A stretch of 18,271 bases of DNA from the NCBI GenBank assembly GCA_964544115.1, contig CAZJBP010000072.1, forward strand, positions 1 to 18,271. The letters are read 5' to 3'. This DNA comes from CAZJBP01 sp964544115. GTDB taxonomy: Bacteria > Verrucomicrobiota > Kiritimatiellia > UBA8416 > JADHWI01. A program made the translations under genes and the position numbers. The notes under the pieces are model-generated. The model saw only the letters and a program-made list of their open reading frames with translations, had not been told where the DNA came from and made no database searches. Shown here one piece after another: positions 1-7,728 of the stretch (position 1 is its first letter; each line of letters starts with the position of its first letter).

Positions 1-1
1 C

Positions 2-1564
2 GCCGACACGCCGGGGCACGAGCAGTACACGCGCAATATGGCCACGGGCGCCTCGACCGCCGACCTCGCCATCATCCTCATCGACGCCCGGCAGGGGCTC
101 CTGACCCAGACGCGACGCCACTCGTTTATCGTCTCGCTGCTGGGCATCCGGCATGTGATCGTGGCCGTCAACAAGATGGACCTCGTGGATTTCAGCGAGG
201 CCACCTTCAACGCGATCCGACAGGACTACACCTCCTTCACGGAGCGGCTGGGCTTCCCGGACCTTCGGTTCATTCCGCTGTCCGCGCTGCGGGGCGATAA
301 CGTGGTGGAACGGTCTGCCCGCCTGCCGTGGTACACGGGCCCGTCGCTGCTGGAGGCGCTGGAGGACGTTGACGTGGCGGCCGACCGCAATCTGACCGAT
401 TTCCGGTTCCCGGTCCAACTGGTCTCCCGCCCGCACCTGGATTTCCGCGGTTTTTCTGGCACGGTCGTGTCCGGCACGGTGAAGGTGGGCGATCGGGTCA
501 AGGCCCTGCCCTCCCTGCGCGAATCGGCCGTGCGCCGCATTGTGACCGCCGATGGCGATCTGGTCGAAGCGTTTGCGCCTCAGGCCGTGACGATCGAACT
601 GGCAGACGAGATCGACATTAGCAGCGGCGAGATGATCGCGCACGCCAACAGCCTTCCAAAATCGGCGACGCACGTGGAGGCGATGCTGATCTGGATGGCC
701 GACGCTCCGAGCCGCAAGGGCGCCTCCTACGTCCTCCGCCACACCTCGCGCACCACAAAGGCCCGACTCGTGTCCCTGAGCTACAAGGTCGACATCAACA
801 CGCTGCAGAAGAGCCCCACGGAGGAGCTCGGACTGAACGAGATCGGCCTGGCCACTCTGACCACGCACCAGCCGCTGTTCTTCGACCCCTATGCCCGCAA
901 CCGCGAGACCGGCGGCTTCATCGTCATTGACGCGGTGACCAACGCCACCGTCGCCGCCGGGCTTATCGTCGAGCATCCCGCGTCCGAGCCGGGCAGCAGC
1001 CGCGACGAGGGGGACGCCTCCTCGCGCACGCCGCTGGAGCAGCACGTCGACCGGCGCGAGTTCCTCTGGGAGCGCGGTCTCGTCTCCCCCGCCAACCGCG
1101 TCGCGCGCAACCAGCATCGCGGCCAGGCCATCGTCATCACCGGCGCCCGCGGCACCGGCAAGCGCGATCTGGCGCGGCACCTGGAACTGCGGCTTTTCAA
1201 GGCGGGCTACTACGCTTACTATCTCGGCGTGTCGAACCTGATCGAGGGCCTCGACGCCGACGTGGGCGACAGCTTCTGGGACCGGGACGAGCACGTCCGG
1301 CGAACCGGAGAACTGTTCCGGATCATGACGGACGCGGGCTTGATCTTTATCAGCTCGCTCGACGACATGGATGCGTACGATCTGCAGAAGCTGAGGTTGC
1401 TGAGCTCGCCGAACAAGCTTGTGATTGCGGCCATCGGCGAGACGGCATTGAGCCCCGGGGACGTGGACGTCCGGATCCCCGGGGGCCAGGATCACGCGGC
1501 CTCGGTCCGCGCCATCCTGGAGGAACTCAACCGGTTGAACGTTCTGGCCGAGTATTACATCTAG
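2..1564 (+). CDS. cysN: Sulfate adenylyltransferase subunit 1 (CysN) fused to a degenerate APS-kinase-like domain, 5' partial
   Basis: GTP-binding large subunit of ATP sulfurylase, which with CysD (not in the window) makes adenylylsulfate (APS) from sulfate and ATP in the cytoplasm. The frame is open to the left edge. The first visible residues carry the GTPase G3 motif DTPGHEQYTRNM (5-40), and NKMD (170-181) is G4; the N-terminal P-loop lies outside the window. EF-Tu-like beta-barrel domains follow to about base 1000. After a linker, from about 1030, comes a CysC-like domain. Its P-loop reads GARGTGKR (1142-1165), with Arg where Ser/Thr is usual, and the usual DGDN substrate motif reads LGVSN (1223-1237). 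APS-kinase activity is therefore doubtful, and the domain may be structural or regulatory. From family knowledge, fused CysN-CysC proteins are common. It is first in a sulfur-assimilation cluster, 65 bp ahead of the sulfite reductase. The ATG at 38 is internal, not the start. Confidence 0.93.
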   Translation, partial: ADTPGHEQYTRNMATGASTADLAIILIDARQGLLTQTRRHSFIVSLLGIRHVIVAVNKMDLVDFSEATFNAIRQDYTSFTERLGFPDLRFIPLSALRGDNVVERSARLPWYTGPSLLEALEDVDVAADRNLTDFRFPVQLVSRPHLDFRGFSGTVVSGTVKVGDRVKALPSLRESAVRRIVTADGDLVEAFAPQAVTIELADEIDISSGEMIAHANSLPKSATHVEAMLIWMADAPSRKGASYVLRHTSRTTKARLVSLSYKVDINTLQKSPTEELGLNEIGLATLTTHQPLFFDPYARNRETGGFIVIDAVTNATVAAGLIVEHPASEPGSSRDEGDASSRTPLEQHVDRREFLWERGLVSPANRVARNQHRGQAIVITGARGTGKRDLARHLELRLFKAGYYAYYLGVSNLIEGLDADVGDSFWDRDEHVRRTGELFRIMTDAGLIFISSLDDMDAYDLQKLRLLSSPNKLVIAAIGETALSPGDVDVRIPGGQDHAASVRAILEELNRLNVLAEYYI

Positions 1565-1568
1565 CACC

Positions 1569-1610
1569 ACTGTTCACTGATAACTGATGACTGATGACTG
1601 GTCACTGATC
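1569..1610. repeat. Six tandem degenerate heptamers, ACTGNTN
   Basis: Six consecutive 7-bp units begin with ACTG: ACTGTTC, ACTGATA, ACTGATG, ACTGATG, ACTGGTC and ACTGATC. They fill most of the 65-bp gap between the cysN stop and the sulfite reductase ribosome binding site. The tract is more AT-rich than its surroundings. Short tandem heptamers of similar ACTGATA type are known between genes in cyanobacteria and some other bacteria, and their function is unclear. Confidence 0.85.
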
Positions 1611-1619
1611 ACCGTCCCC

Positions 1620-1625
1620 GGAGGG
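1620..1625 (+). promoter_or_regulatory. Ribosome binding site of the sulfite reductase gene
   Basis: GGAGGG lies 4 nt before the ATG at 1630, directly after the heptamer repeat. It supports that start over the in-frame ATG at 1648. Confidence 0.7.
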
Positions 1626-1629
1626 CCCC

Positions 1630-3258
1630 ATGCCTGCAGAACCACAGATGAGCGCCGTCGAGCGTGACAAGCTGGAGATCGATCCGGACTTTGACTTCCG
1701 GGAGATCGCCCGCCGGCCCTTCGAGTCGCTGACTCCAAACGAGATCAGCATGTTCAAGTGGTCCGGCGTGTACCACCAGCTCCAGCCGACCTTCTTCATG
1801 ATTCGCCTGGTCACGCCCGGCGGGCTGATCACCTCGGCCCAGCTGCGCCGGGCGGCATCGCTGGCCCGGGACTACGGGCAAGGCGAGCTCTGCATCACCA
1901 CCCGCCAGACGCTGCAGTTCCACTGGATCCGCCAGCAGGACATCCACAAGATCCTCGATGGCATGGCCGACGTGGGCATGACCACGAAGAACGGCTGCGG
2001 CGACGTGACGCGGAATGTCGTGACCTGCTCGTTGCAGGGCGTCTGCCCGCACGAGGTCGGCACGCATGTGCGCGAGCTGATCCGGGCCATCGCGACCGAC
2101 CCGGAGATTCGCGACCGCCAGCGCAACCTGCCGCGCAAGCACAAGATCTCCGTCGCCGGCTGCGGCCGGGCCTGCGCACAAACCCTGATCAACTGCCAGG
2201 GATGGATACCGGTCACGCGCACCGCGGCCGGGGGGGCGGAGGAGGAAGGCTGGCAGTTCTACGCCGGCGGCGGCCTCGGAGCCCGCCCCTACCTGGCCAA
2301 GCGCGTCTTCGACTGGGTGCCTCACGAGCTGGCGCTGCCCGTCACTCAGGCCGTGGTCGAGTCCTTCCGTCGGCACGGCGACCGCCGCCGCCGCACGCAC
2401 GCGCGCCTGAAGATTGTCGTCGACCTCATGGGAGCCCGGGGCTTCGGCGATTCGGTGCTCTCGATCCTCAGGGAGCGCGGGGTGCCCGGACTGGACCGGA
2501 TCGTCCCCGCCGCCGACCCGCAGCCGGACCTGGCGCCGGCCTTCCTCGACGGCCAGGAGACCCTCGTGCAGCGCGACCGCGCGCTGTGCACCGTGCGCAT
2601 CCAGGTGCCGCGCTCGGAGCTCCGCGCCGCGCAGGCAGAGCAGCTCGCCGACTGGGCCGACGCCTACGGCCGCGGCGAGATCATGTTCACCAATCGCCAG
2701 AACGTGGAGATCCGCCACGTCCCCGCGGAGCGGACGCCCGCCCTTCTGGCCGCGATCCATGCCGCCGGCTTCCGGACCAGCGGGCACGAACGCCTTCCCG
2801 ACGTGGTCGCCTGCGTGGGCACCACGCTATGCCGCATGGCCGCCGGCGACGCCCCCGCCGCCTGTCGCAGCCTCCTTGATGCGTTCGTCGGGGATCGACC
2901 GCTCTTTGAGTCGGTCGGGGCGCTGCGCATCAACATCACAGGCTGCCCGAACAACTGCGCCCACGCCTGGGTGGCCGACATCGGACTGCGCGGCAAACGC
3001 ATTCGCACCGAGGGCGGCGGCAGCGTGGACGGGTATGACCTGTATGTCGGCGGATCGCTCGCCGGCGCTGGCCGCATCGGTGAACTCGTCGGCGACGCCG
3101 CCGGGACAGAGGTAGTGGAGGCGGTCCGCCGGATCGTCAGCCTCTACGTGAGCCGCCGCGAGACCCCGGCGGAGCGGTTCTCGGCGTTCTCCGCCCGGAC
3201 GCCGCTCGATGCGTTCCGGCAGGCGCTTTATGGCCCCGGCCAGTCGGGGGCGCTGTGA
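1630..3258 (+). CDS. Siroheme/[4Fe-4S] sulfite (or nitrite/sulfite) reductase hemoprotein
   Basis: 542 aa, close to the usual length of the one-chain assimilatory sulfite/nitrite reductases, which reduce sulfite to sulfide (or nitrite to ammonia) with six electrons. The cofactor motifs are clear in the C-terminal half: CVGTTLC (C395, C401; CX5C) and GCPNNC (C439, C443; CX3C), which ligate the [4Fe-4S] cluster coupled to siroheme. ITTRQTLQFH and CGDVTRNVV in the N-terminal half match the substrate/siroheme-binding regions of sulfite reductases. The context next to cysN favours sulfite over nitrite. The N-terminal half also has CSLQGVC (C133, C139) and GCGRAC (C178, C182), so the same CX5C...CX3C pattern occurs twice. 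The last bases (GTGA) overlap the start of the next gene, which suggests translational coupling with a likely electron donor. Confidence 0.9.
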   Translation: MPAEPQMSAVERDKLEIDPDFDFREIARRPFESLTPNEISMFKWSGVYHQLQPTFFMIRLVTPGGLITSAQLRRAASLARDYGQGELCITTRQTLQFHWIRQQDIHKILDGMADVGMTTKNGCGDVTRNVVTCSLQGVCPHEVGTHVRELIRAIATDPEIRDRQRNLPRKHKISVAGCGRACAQTLINCQGWIPVTRTAAGGAEEEGWQFYAGGGLGARPYLAKRVFDWVPHELALPVTQAVVESFRRHGDRRRRTHARLKIVVDLMGARGFGDSVLSILRERGVPGLDRIVPAADPQPDLAPAFLDGQETLVQRDRALCTVRIQVPRSELRAAQAEQLADWADAYGRGEIMFTNRQNVEIRHVPAERTPALLAAIHAAGFRTSGHERLPDVVACVGTTLCRMAAGDAPAACRSLLDAFVGDRPLFESVGALRINITGCPNNCAHAWVADIGLRGKRIRTEGGGSVDGYDLYVGGSLAGAGRIGELVGDAAGTEVVEAVRRIVSLYVSRRETPAERFSAFSARTPLDAFRQALYGPGQSGAL

Positions 3259-5432
3259 AGGCAGACGCAGGTTCCTCCATGCGCGACCGATTGGTCACAG
3301 CAGCTCGCCTGATCGACGAGGGGCGCGCCGTCGAAGCCATCCGCCTCCTGTGCGATGCCGGGGTGCCGGACACGGCCGAGGTCTGCGCCCTCCTGGCGCG
3401 CGCCTACGCCCTCCGAGGCGATGAGCGGGGCGACCGCCATTCAGCCCGCTTCTTTGCCCTGCGAGCAAAGGAACACGGATCCGCCGACCCGCGCATGGAC
3501 GCGCTCCTCCAGGACTCCGAGCCGCCCGCCACGAGCCAGGAGATCACAGCCGGCACAAACACGACCGGATCGCTACGCGGACTTAAGGACAGCCGGAAGC
3601 CTGAGCCCTCGCGCTACCGCTTCAACGCCCTCTCGCGGGCCTGCGGGGCCGCCTGCGAGCCCAAGGACTTCGACTGGTCCGCCCGGAATGTTCCCTGTCA
3701 GGCTGCCTGCCCGGCCGCGACCGACATCCCCGAGTACCTGACCGCCATCTTCGAGGGGGACTACGCCAGGGCCTATGCCGTCAACCTTCGCGACAACGTC
3801 TTCCCGGGCGTGCTGGGCCGCGTGTGCGCACGCCCCTGCGAACCGGCCTGCCGGCATGGGTGGGACGGGCTCGGCGAGCCCGTCGCCATTTGTCACTCCA
3901 AACGTGCGGCGGCCGATCACCGCCCCCAGGATCTGTGCGTGCTCCCGAAGCTGTTCGCGCCGAGCGGCAAGCGCGTGGCCGTGGTTGGAGCCGGGCCCGC
4001 GGGGCTGGCCGCGGCGAGGCAGTTGGCCCTGTTCGGTCACACCGTCGTCGTGTTCGAGAAGCATGTCCGCGCCGGCGGCATGATGAATCAGGGCATTCCC
4101 GTGTTCCGCCTGCCCCGCGACGTGATCGACCGCGAGATCGCGCAGATTGCCGCCCTCGGCGTTGAAATCCGCTGCGGCGTCGAGGTGGGACGCGACGTCT
4201 CGCTTGAAGCGCTGCAGGCCGGGTACGACGCCGTCGTGATGGCCGCCGGAACGCTCCGCCCGAACCTGCTGGACCTGCCCGGGCACGGGCTGAGCGGCAT
4301 CCGCCACGGGCTGGATTTTCTGCTGGAGGTGAACGAGAGCGGAAGCGCGGACGTCGGCGAGAACGTCGCCGTCATTGGCGGCGGATTCACCGCGATGGAC
4401 TGCGCGCGCACGGCCCGGCGGATGGGAGCCCGGACGGTGGAACTCGACGTCGAGAGCGAGCAGGACCTGGTTGAGCACTCGATCCTGCGGATGCCTGATG
4501 ACCGGGTGCGGGTCTGGTACCGTCGATCCATCAGCGAGATGCTCGTCACCCCCGGCGAACTCGAAGAGCTCGAGAACGAGGGCATCCCGATGGAGTTCAT
4601 GGTCAACCCCATAGCCTACATCGGCAGACAGGGCCGCGTAACCGGCATGCGCTTTGTCCGCACCCGCATGGGCGAGCCCGGCCCGGATGGAAGGCGGCGG
4701 CCCGAACCGGTGGAGGGGAGCGAGTTCGAGATACCCGTCGATACGGTCCTGCTGGCCACCGGCCAGTTTCCCGACACCGCGTGGATCAGCGGCCGACTGC
4801 GGCCGGATCTTGTGGGCGAGAACGGTTGGCTGAAGAGCGGCAAGGAGGCGCGCACGGCCGTCCCCGGGATCTTCGTCGCTGGAGACTTCGCGCAGGGCGC
4901 CGCTTCCCTCATCCAGGCCATCGGCCACGCGAAGCAGGCGGCGCGCGACGTCGATGCCTACCTGATGGGATCCACGCGCCTGACCGACCGGGTGGAAATC
5001 GCCGACGCCACCGATACCGGCCGCATCCGCGAGATGGATGCAGTGCCACAGCAGCCGATGCCGGCGGAGCCGCCGAACCGGCGAGACGCCACGGCCGAGG
5101 TCGAAACCGGCTACGACCGCGCCCTCGCCACCGAGGAGACTCAGCGCTGCTACCGGTGCCATTACAAGTTCGAGATTGATGCGGACACGTGCATCTCCTG
5201 CGATTGGTGCATCAAGGTCAAGCCGCGCCCGAAGTGCATCCTGCGCGTACGCGACCTGGAGTACGACAACGCCGGCCGCATTACGGGATGGAAGGAAGCC
5301 GCCCGCACTCAGGACGCTCACCTGATCTGGATCAACCAGGAAGACTGCATCCGCTGCGGTGCCTGCGTCGCAGCGTGCCCCGTCGACGCCATCAGCATCC
5401 AGAAGGTCTCCCTTCAGACCGACGTCACATGA
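3255..5432 (+). CDS. GltD/DPD-like NAD(P)H:FAD iron-sulfur oxidoreductase with C-terminal ferredoxin domain
   Basis: 725 aa from a GTG overlapping the upstream stop; an in-frame ATG at 3279 is an alternative start. Domains in order: an Ala-rich helical, TPR-like extension (about residues 1-95); a Fer4_20/DPD-type N-terminal [4Fe-4S] region with NVPCQAACPAATDIPEY and GRVCARPCEPACRHG; an FAD-binding fold (VVGAGPAGLAAA, near residue 243); an NAD(P)H-binding fold (IGGGFTAMD, near 374); a second FAD motif (FVAGDFAQG); and a C-terminal ferredoxin part with CYRC (632-635), CISCDWC and CIRCGACVAACP (C698, C701, C704, C708). The family moves electrons from NAD(P)H through FAD and Fe-S clusters to a partner. 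Here the partner is most likely the sulfite reductase just upstream. That pairing is inferred from the gene overlap and from the absence of any CysJ-type flavoprotein in the window. It is less likely to be a glutamate synthase small subunit, because no large subunit is present. Confidence 0.88.
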   Translation: MKADAGSSMRDRLVTAARLIDEGRAVEAIRLLCDAGVPDTAEVCALLARAYALRGDERGDRHSARFFALRAKEHGSADPRMDALLQDSEPPATSQEITAGTNTTGSLRGLKDSRKPEPSRYRFNALSRACGAACEPKDFDWSARNVPCQAACPAATDIPEYLTAIFEGDYARAYAVNLRDNVFPGVLGRVCARPCEPACRHGWDGLGEPVAICHSKRAAADHRPQDLCVLPKLFAPSGKRVAVVGAGPAGLAAARQLALFGHTVVVFEKHVRAGGMMNQGIPVFRLPRDVIDREIAQIAALGVEIRCGVEVGRDVSLEALQAGYDAVVMAAGTLRPNLLDLPGHGLSGIRHGLDFLLEVNESGSADVGENVAVIGGGFTAMDCARTARRMGARTVELDVESEQDLVEHSILRMPDDRVRVWYRRSISEMLVTPGELEELENEGIPMEFMVNPIAYIGRQGRVTGMRFVRTRMGEPGPDGRRRPEPVEGSEFEIPVDTVLLATGQFPDTAWISGRLRPDLVGENGWLKSGKEARTAVPGIFVAGDFAQGAASLIQAIGHAKQAARDVDAYLMGSTRLTDRVEIADATDTGRIREMDAVPQQPMPAEPPNRRDATAEVETGYDRALATEETQRCYRCHYKFEIDADTCISCDWCIKVKPRPKCILRVRDLEYDNAGRITGWKEAARTQDAHLIWINQEDCIRCGACVAACPVDAISIQKVSLQTDVT

Positions 5433-5553
5433 AGACCGGGGCTTGCATCTTTTTCGGGTGATTGCCCCCGCGCCATCTGGTATCGTGGCCCGCGAAAAGA
5501 CGGAGCGTGGCGACGCGCTGACGCATCGCCGCCTCTATCGGGGCCCGCACACC

Positions 5554-6570
5554 ATGACCGAACGTAAGACGCGATCACATTCCGGCTGCCTCTGGGCCGT
5601 CATCATCTTCCAGGGCTTCCTGCTGCTGCTCGGCGTGGTGGGCACCATCGGCGCCCTGGCCATTCACTCCGCCGCCGGCAAGTGGAAGACCGACCTCAGC
5701 GCCATGGGGGAGGACGACTTCCCGTCGCTGGAGGAAGTCTGGTCGTGCGGCCAGGGCGACACCAAGGTGGTTCGGGTCCCCATCAAGGGCACGATCATGC
5801 TGGGCGACGGCGACGGCGTCTTCTCATCGGCCGCAGGCACGGCCGACCTTGCGCTGGCGGCCATCCGGCGCGCCACGAATGACAGCGAGGTCAAAGGCCT
5901 GATTCTCGACGTGGACAGCGGCGGCGGTGGCATCACGGCCAGCGAGATCATCTACAACGCCCTGGAGGAGTTCCGAGCCGCCGATGAAGACCGTGTCGTC
6001 GTCGCCCTCTTTGGCGACGTCGCCGCCTCGGGCGCCTATTACGTCGCCGCCGCGTCGGACTGCATCGTCGCGCATCCCACGACGATGACCGGATCCATCG
6101 GCGTGCTGCTGCAAACCTGGAATATCAAGGAACTGGCGGGGAAGATCGGCGTGCGCGACGTGACCATCAAGTCCGGCAAGAACAAGGATCTCCTCAACCC
6201 GTTTGAGGATCTGAACCCGGAGCAGACCAAGATGCTGCAGGACGTCATTGACGAACTGCACTCCCGGTTCGTGGGCATTGTCGCCTCCGGCCGCGAACTT
6301 CCCGAAGAGCAGGTTCGGGCCCTCGCGGACGGACGCGTCTTCTCGGCCACGCAGGCGGTTGAACTCGGCCTCGTGGACGAGATCGGCCACTGGCAGGATG
6401 CGGTCGATCGGACCGCCGAATTGCTGGATGTGGACGAGGTGAAGGTCTACCGCTACGAGCAGCCGTTCCACATCTCCGACCTCTTCCGAGCCCAGGGACC
6501 GGTACAGGAGGTCGCCGCCCTGCTGCGCCCCTGGATTGGAACGCGCCTGATGTACTTGTGGCAGCTGTAG
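5554..6570 (+). CDS. sppA: Signal peptide peptidase SppA, short membrane-anchored form (S49 family)
   Basis: 338 aa. This serine protease degrades leftover signal peptides in the membrane. The N-terminus is basic and is followed by one membrane span (about residues 13-38). The S49 core has GTIMLGDGDG, LDVDSGGGG and the nucleophile motif DVAASGAYY (Ser159). PTTMTGSIGV follows, then IKSGKNKD with the candidate general base Lys206, a Ser-Lys dyad as in the Bacillus-type short SppA. The C-terminal GRVFSATQAVELGLVDEIG is also typical. The start is ATG 5554, placed so the anchor begins correctly; the frame is open further upstream, but that part overlaps the preceding gene and looks like chance. 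No good Shine-Dalgarno sequence is visible. A 121-bp gap separates it from the sulfur genes, so co-transcription with them is uncertain. Confidence 0.92.
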   Translation: MTERKTRSHSGCLWAVIIFQGFLLLLGVVGTIGALAIHSAAGKWKTDLSAMGEDDFPSLEEVWSCGQGDTKVVRVPIKGTIMLGDGDGVFSSAAGTADLALAAIRRATNDSEVKGLILDVDSGGGGITASEIIYNALEEFRAADEDRVVVALFGDVAASGAYYVAAASDCIVAHPTTMTGSIGVLLQTWNIKELAGKIGVRDVTIKSGKNKDLLNPFEDLNPEQTKMLQDVIDELHSRFVGIVASGRELPEEQVRALADGRVFSATQAVELGLVDEIGHWQDAVDRTAELLDVDEVKVYRYEQPFHISDLFRAQGPVQEVAALLRPWIGTRLMYLWQL

Positions 6571-6612
6571 ACGGCGCGAACCGCCGGCGCGAGAGTTCCA
6601 CACCGCAGCCAT

Positions 6613-6618
6613 GGAGAG
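6613..6618 (+). promoter_or_regulatory. Ribosome binding site deciding a TTG start
   Basis: GGAGAG lies 6 nt before the TTG at 6625. No in-frame ATG gives a full N-terminal strand (MRLVVVCTSF), so this site supports TTG as the start of the glycosyltransferase gene. Confidence 0.65.
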
Positions 6619-6624
6619 ACGACC

Positions 6625-7728
6625 TTGCGCCTTGTAGTGGTATGCACATCGTTCGACCGGTCGGAGCAGGCCATCTTCTCGGCCCTGCCGGCGGCGGGCA
6701 TTGAGACGGAAGTGGTGTGTTCTCCAGACGCCGGAGCCAAGGAATCCCTCGCGCGCGCCGGCGTCCGCGTGAGCCCGTGGCCGGTGCGCAACCGGCTTGA
6801 CCTGCGCGCGGTGGCGCACCTGCGCCGCCTGCTGGACAACGCGCCGGCGGACGTGATCTATGCCCCGCGCAACAGCACGCTTTCCGTCAGCCTGCTCGCC
6901 ACCCTCGGCCGGCGCACGCGCGTCGTCGGCTACCGTGGCACCTGCGGGCACATCAGCCGCTGGGATCCGGCCGCCTGGCTGGCGTACCTGAACCCCCGGG
7001 TCGCACGGATCGCCTGCGTGTCCAATGCGGTGCGCGACTACCTTCTCGGCTTCCGCCTGCCCGCGTCGCGGCTGGTGACGATCTACAAAGGCCACGATCC
7101 CGAGTGGTACGCCGGCACGCCGCCTTCGCTCGCCCCGTTCGGATTCACGCCCCAGGACTTCAGCGTCGCCTTCACCGGCAACATGCGCCCGGTCAAGGGC
7201 GTCGACGTCCTGATCGAGGCCGCCCGCCTGCTGCCGGCCGATTCACGCATCCGCCTGCTGCTCATCGGCGACGTCCGCGACGAGGGCGTGCGGCAACTGG
7301 CTGCGTCGCCCGGCGTGCGCGACCGGCTCGTCTTCACCGGCTTCCGGAAAGACGCGGCGGCGCTGGCCGGGGCGTGCAACGCCTACGTCATGCCATCCGT
7401 CGAACGCGAAGGCCTGCCCCGCGGCGTGATCGAGGCCATGTGCCAGGGCGTCTGCCCGGTGGTGTCCGACGTTGGCGGCATGCCGGAGCTGGTTCAGGAT
7501 GGCGTGTCCGGACTCGTCGTCCCGCCGCGAGACCCGGCCGCACTTGCCGCGGCACTGCTGCGTCTCGAACGGGACCGGCCCCTGTGCACCTCCATGGGAG
7601 CCGCCGCGCGCGCGCGCATCGGGCGGGACTTCCACATCCGCACCACGATTGACCGCATGATCGCCCTGTTCAGGGATGCTGCGGCCGATCACCCGAAGAG
7701 CAGCGGCACGAACGATTCCGGGCGATGA
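6625..7728 (+). CDS. Glycosyltransferase family 4 (GT-B fold)
   Basis: 367 aa from a TTG start. It is a retaining GT4-type enzyme that moves a sugar from a nucleotide-sugar donor to a glycan or lipid acceptor; the specific sugar cannot be read from sequence. The N-terminal Rossmann half begins RLVVVCTSF. The donor half has FTGNMRPVKGVDVLIEA (about 183-199), LLLIGD and RLVFTGFRKD. The GT4 E-X7-E signature is EGLPRGVIE (Glu262 and Glu270), followed by SDVGGMPELVQDGVSGLVVP, all typical of the family. No signal peptide or membrane span is visible, so it is probably cytoplasmic. It lies 54 bp after sppA on the same strand. Its 3' end overlaps the CBM9-like gene on the other strand by 40 bp. A role in cell-surface polysaccharide synthesis is likely, given the sugar-related neighbours. 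Confidence 0.92.
   Translation: MRLVVVCTSFDRSEQAIFSALPAAGIETEVVCSPDAGAKESLARAGVRVSPWPVRNRLDLRAVAHLRRLLDNAPADVIYAPRNSTLSVSLLATLGRRTRVVGYRGTCGHISRWDPAAWLAYLNPRVARIACVSNAVRDYLLGFRLPASRLVTIYKGHDPEWYAGTPPSLAPFGFTPQDFSVAFTGNMRPVKGVDVLIEAARLLPADSRIRLLLIGDVRDEGVRQLAASPGVRDRLVFTGFRKDAAALAGACNAYVMPSVEREGLPRGVIEAMCQGVCPVVSDVGGMPELVQDGVSGLVVPPRDPAALAAALLRLERDRPLCTSMGAAARARIGRDFHIRTTIDRMIALFRDAAADHPKSSGTNDSGR

Noticed and set aside
1569..1610. CRISPR-like array
   Set aside because: The units are only 7 bp with no spacers, so this is a simple tandem repeat.
1609..2787. Minus-strand open frame (392 codons) opposite the sulfite reductase
   Set aside because: It is antisense to a well-supported enzyme gene, and the Ala/Arg/Gly-rich product without motifs is typical of a shadow frame.
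3573..5321. Long open frame (582 codons) on the minus strand opposite the flavoprotein gene
   Set aside because: It lies wholly antisense to a gene with clear FAD, NAD(P)H and Fe-S motifs, its product has no recognisable motif, and long antisense frames are expected in GC-rich DNA.
5359..5553. Upstream extension of the sppA reading frame
   Set aside because: It overlaps the end of the flavoprotein gene in another frame, and the added residues precede the natural basic N-terminus and membrane anchor.
5433..5553. Intrinsic terminator or promoter in the gap before sppA
   Set aside because: The GGGGC/GCCCC arms have a loop of about 21 nt and no following T-run, and TTGCCC to TATCGT is spaced by only 13 nt. 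Neither is convincing.
5824..7095. Minus-strand open frame (423 codons) across sppA and the glycosyltransferase
   Set aside because: It spans two recognisable plus-strand genes and their gap, and the translated product resembles no family.
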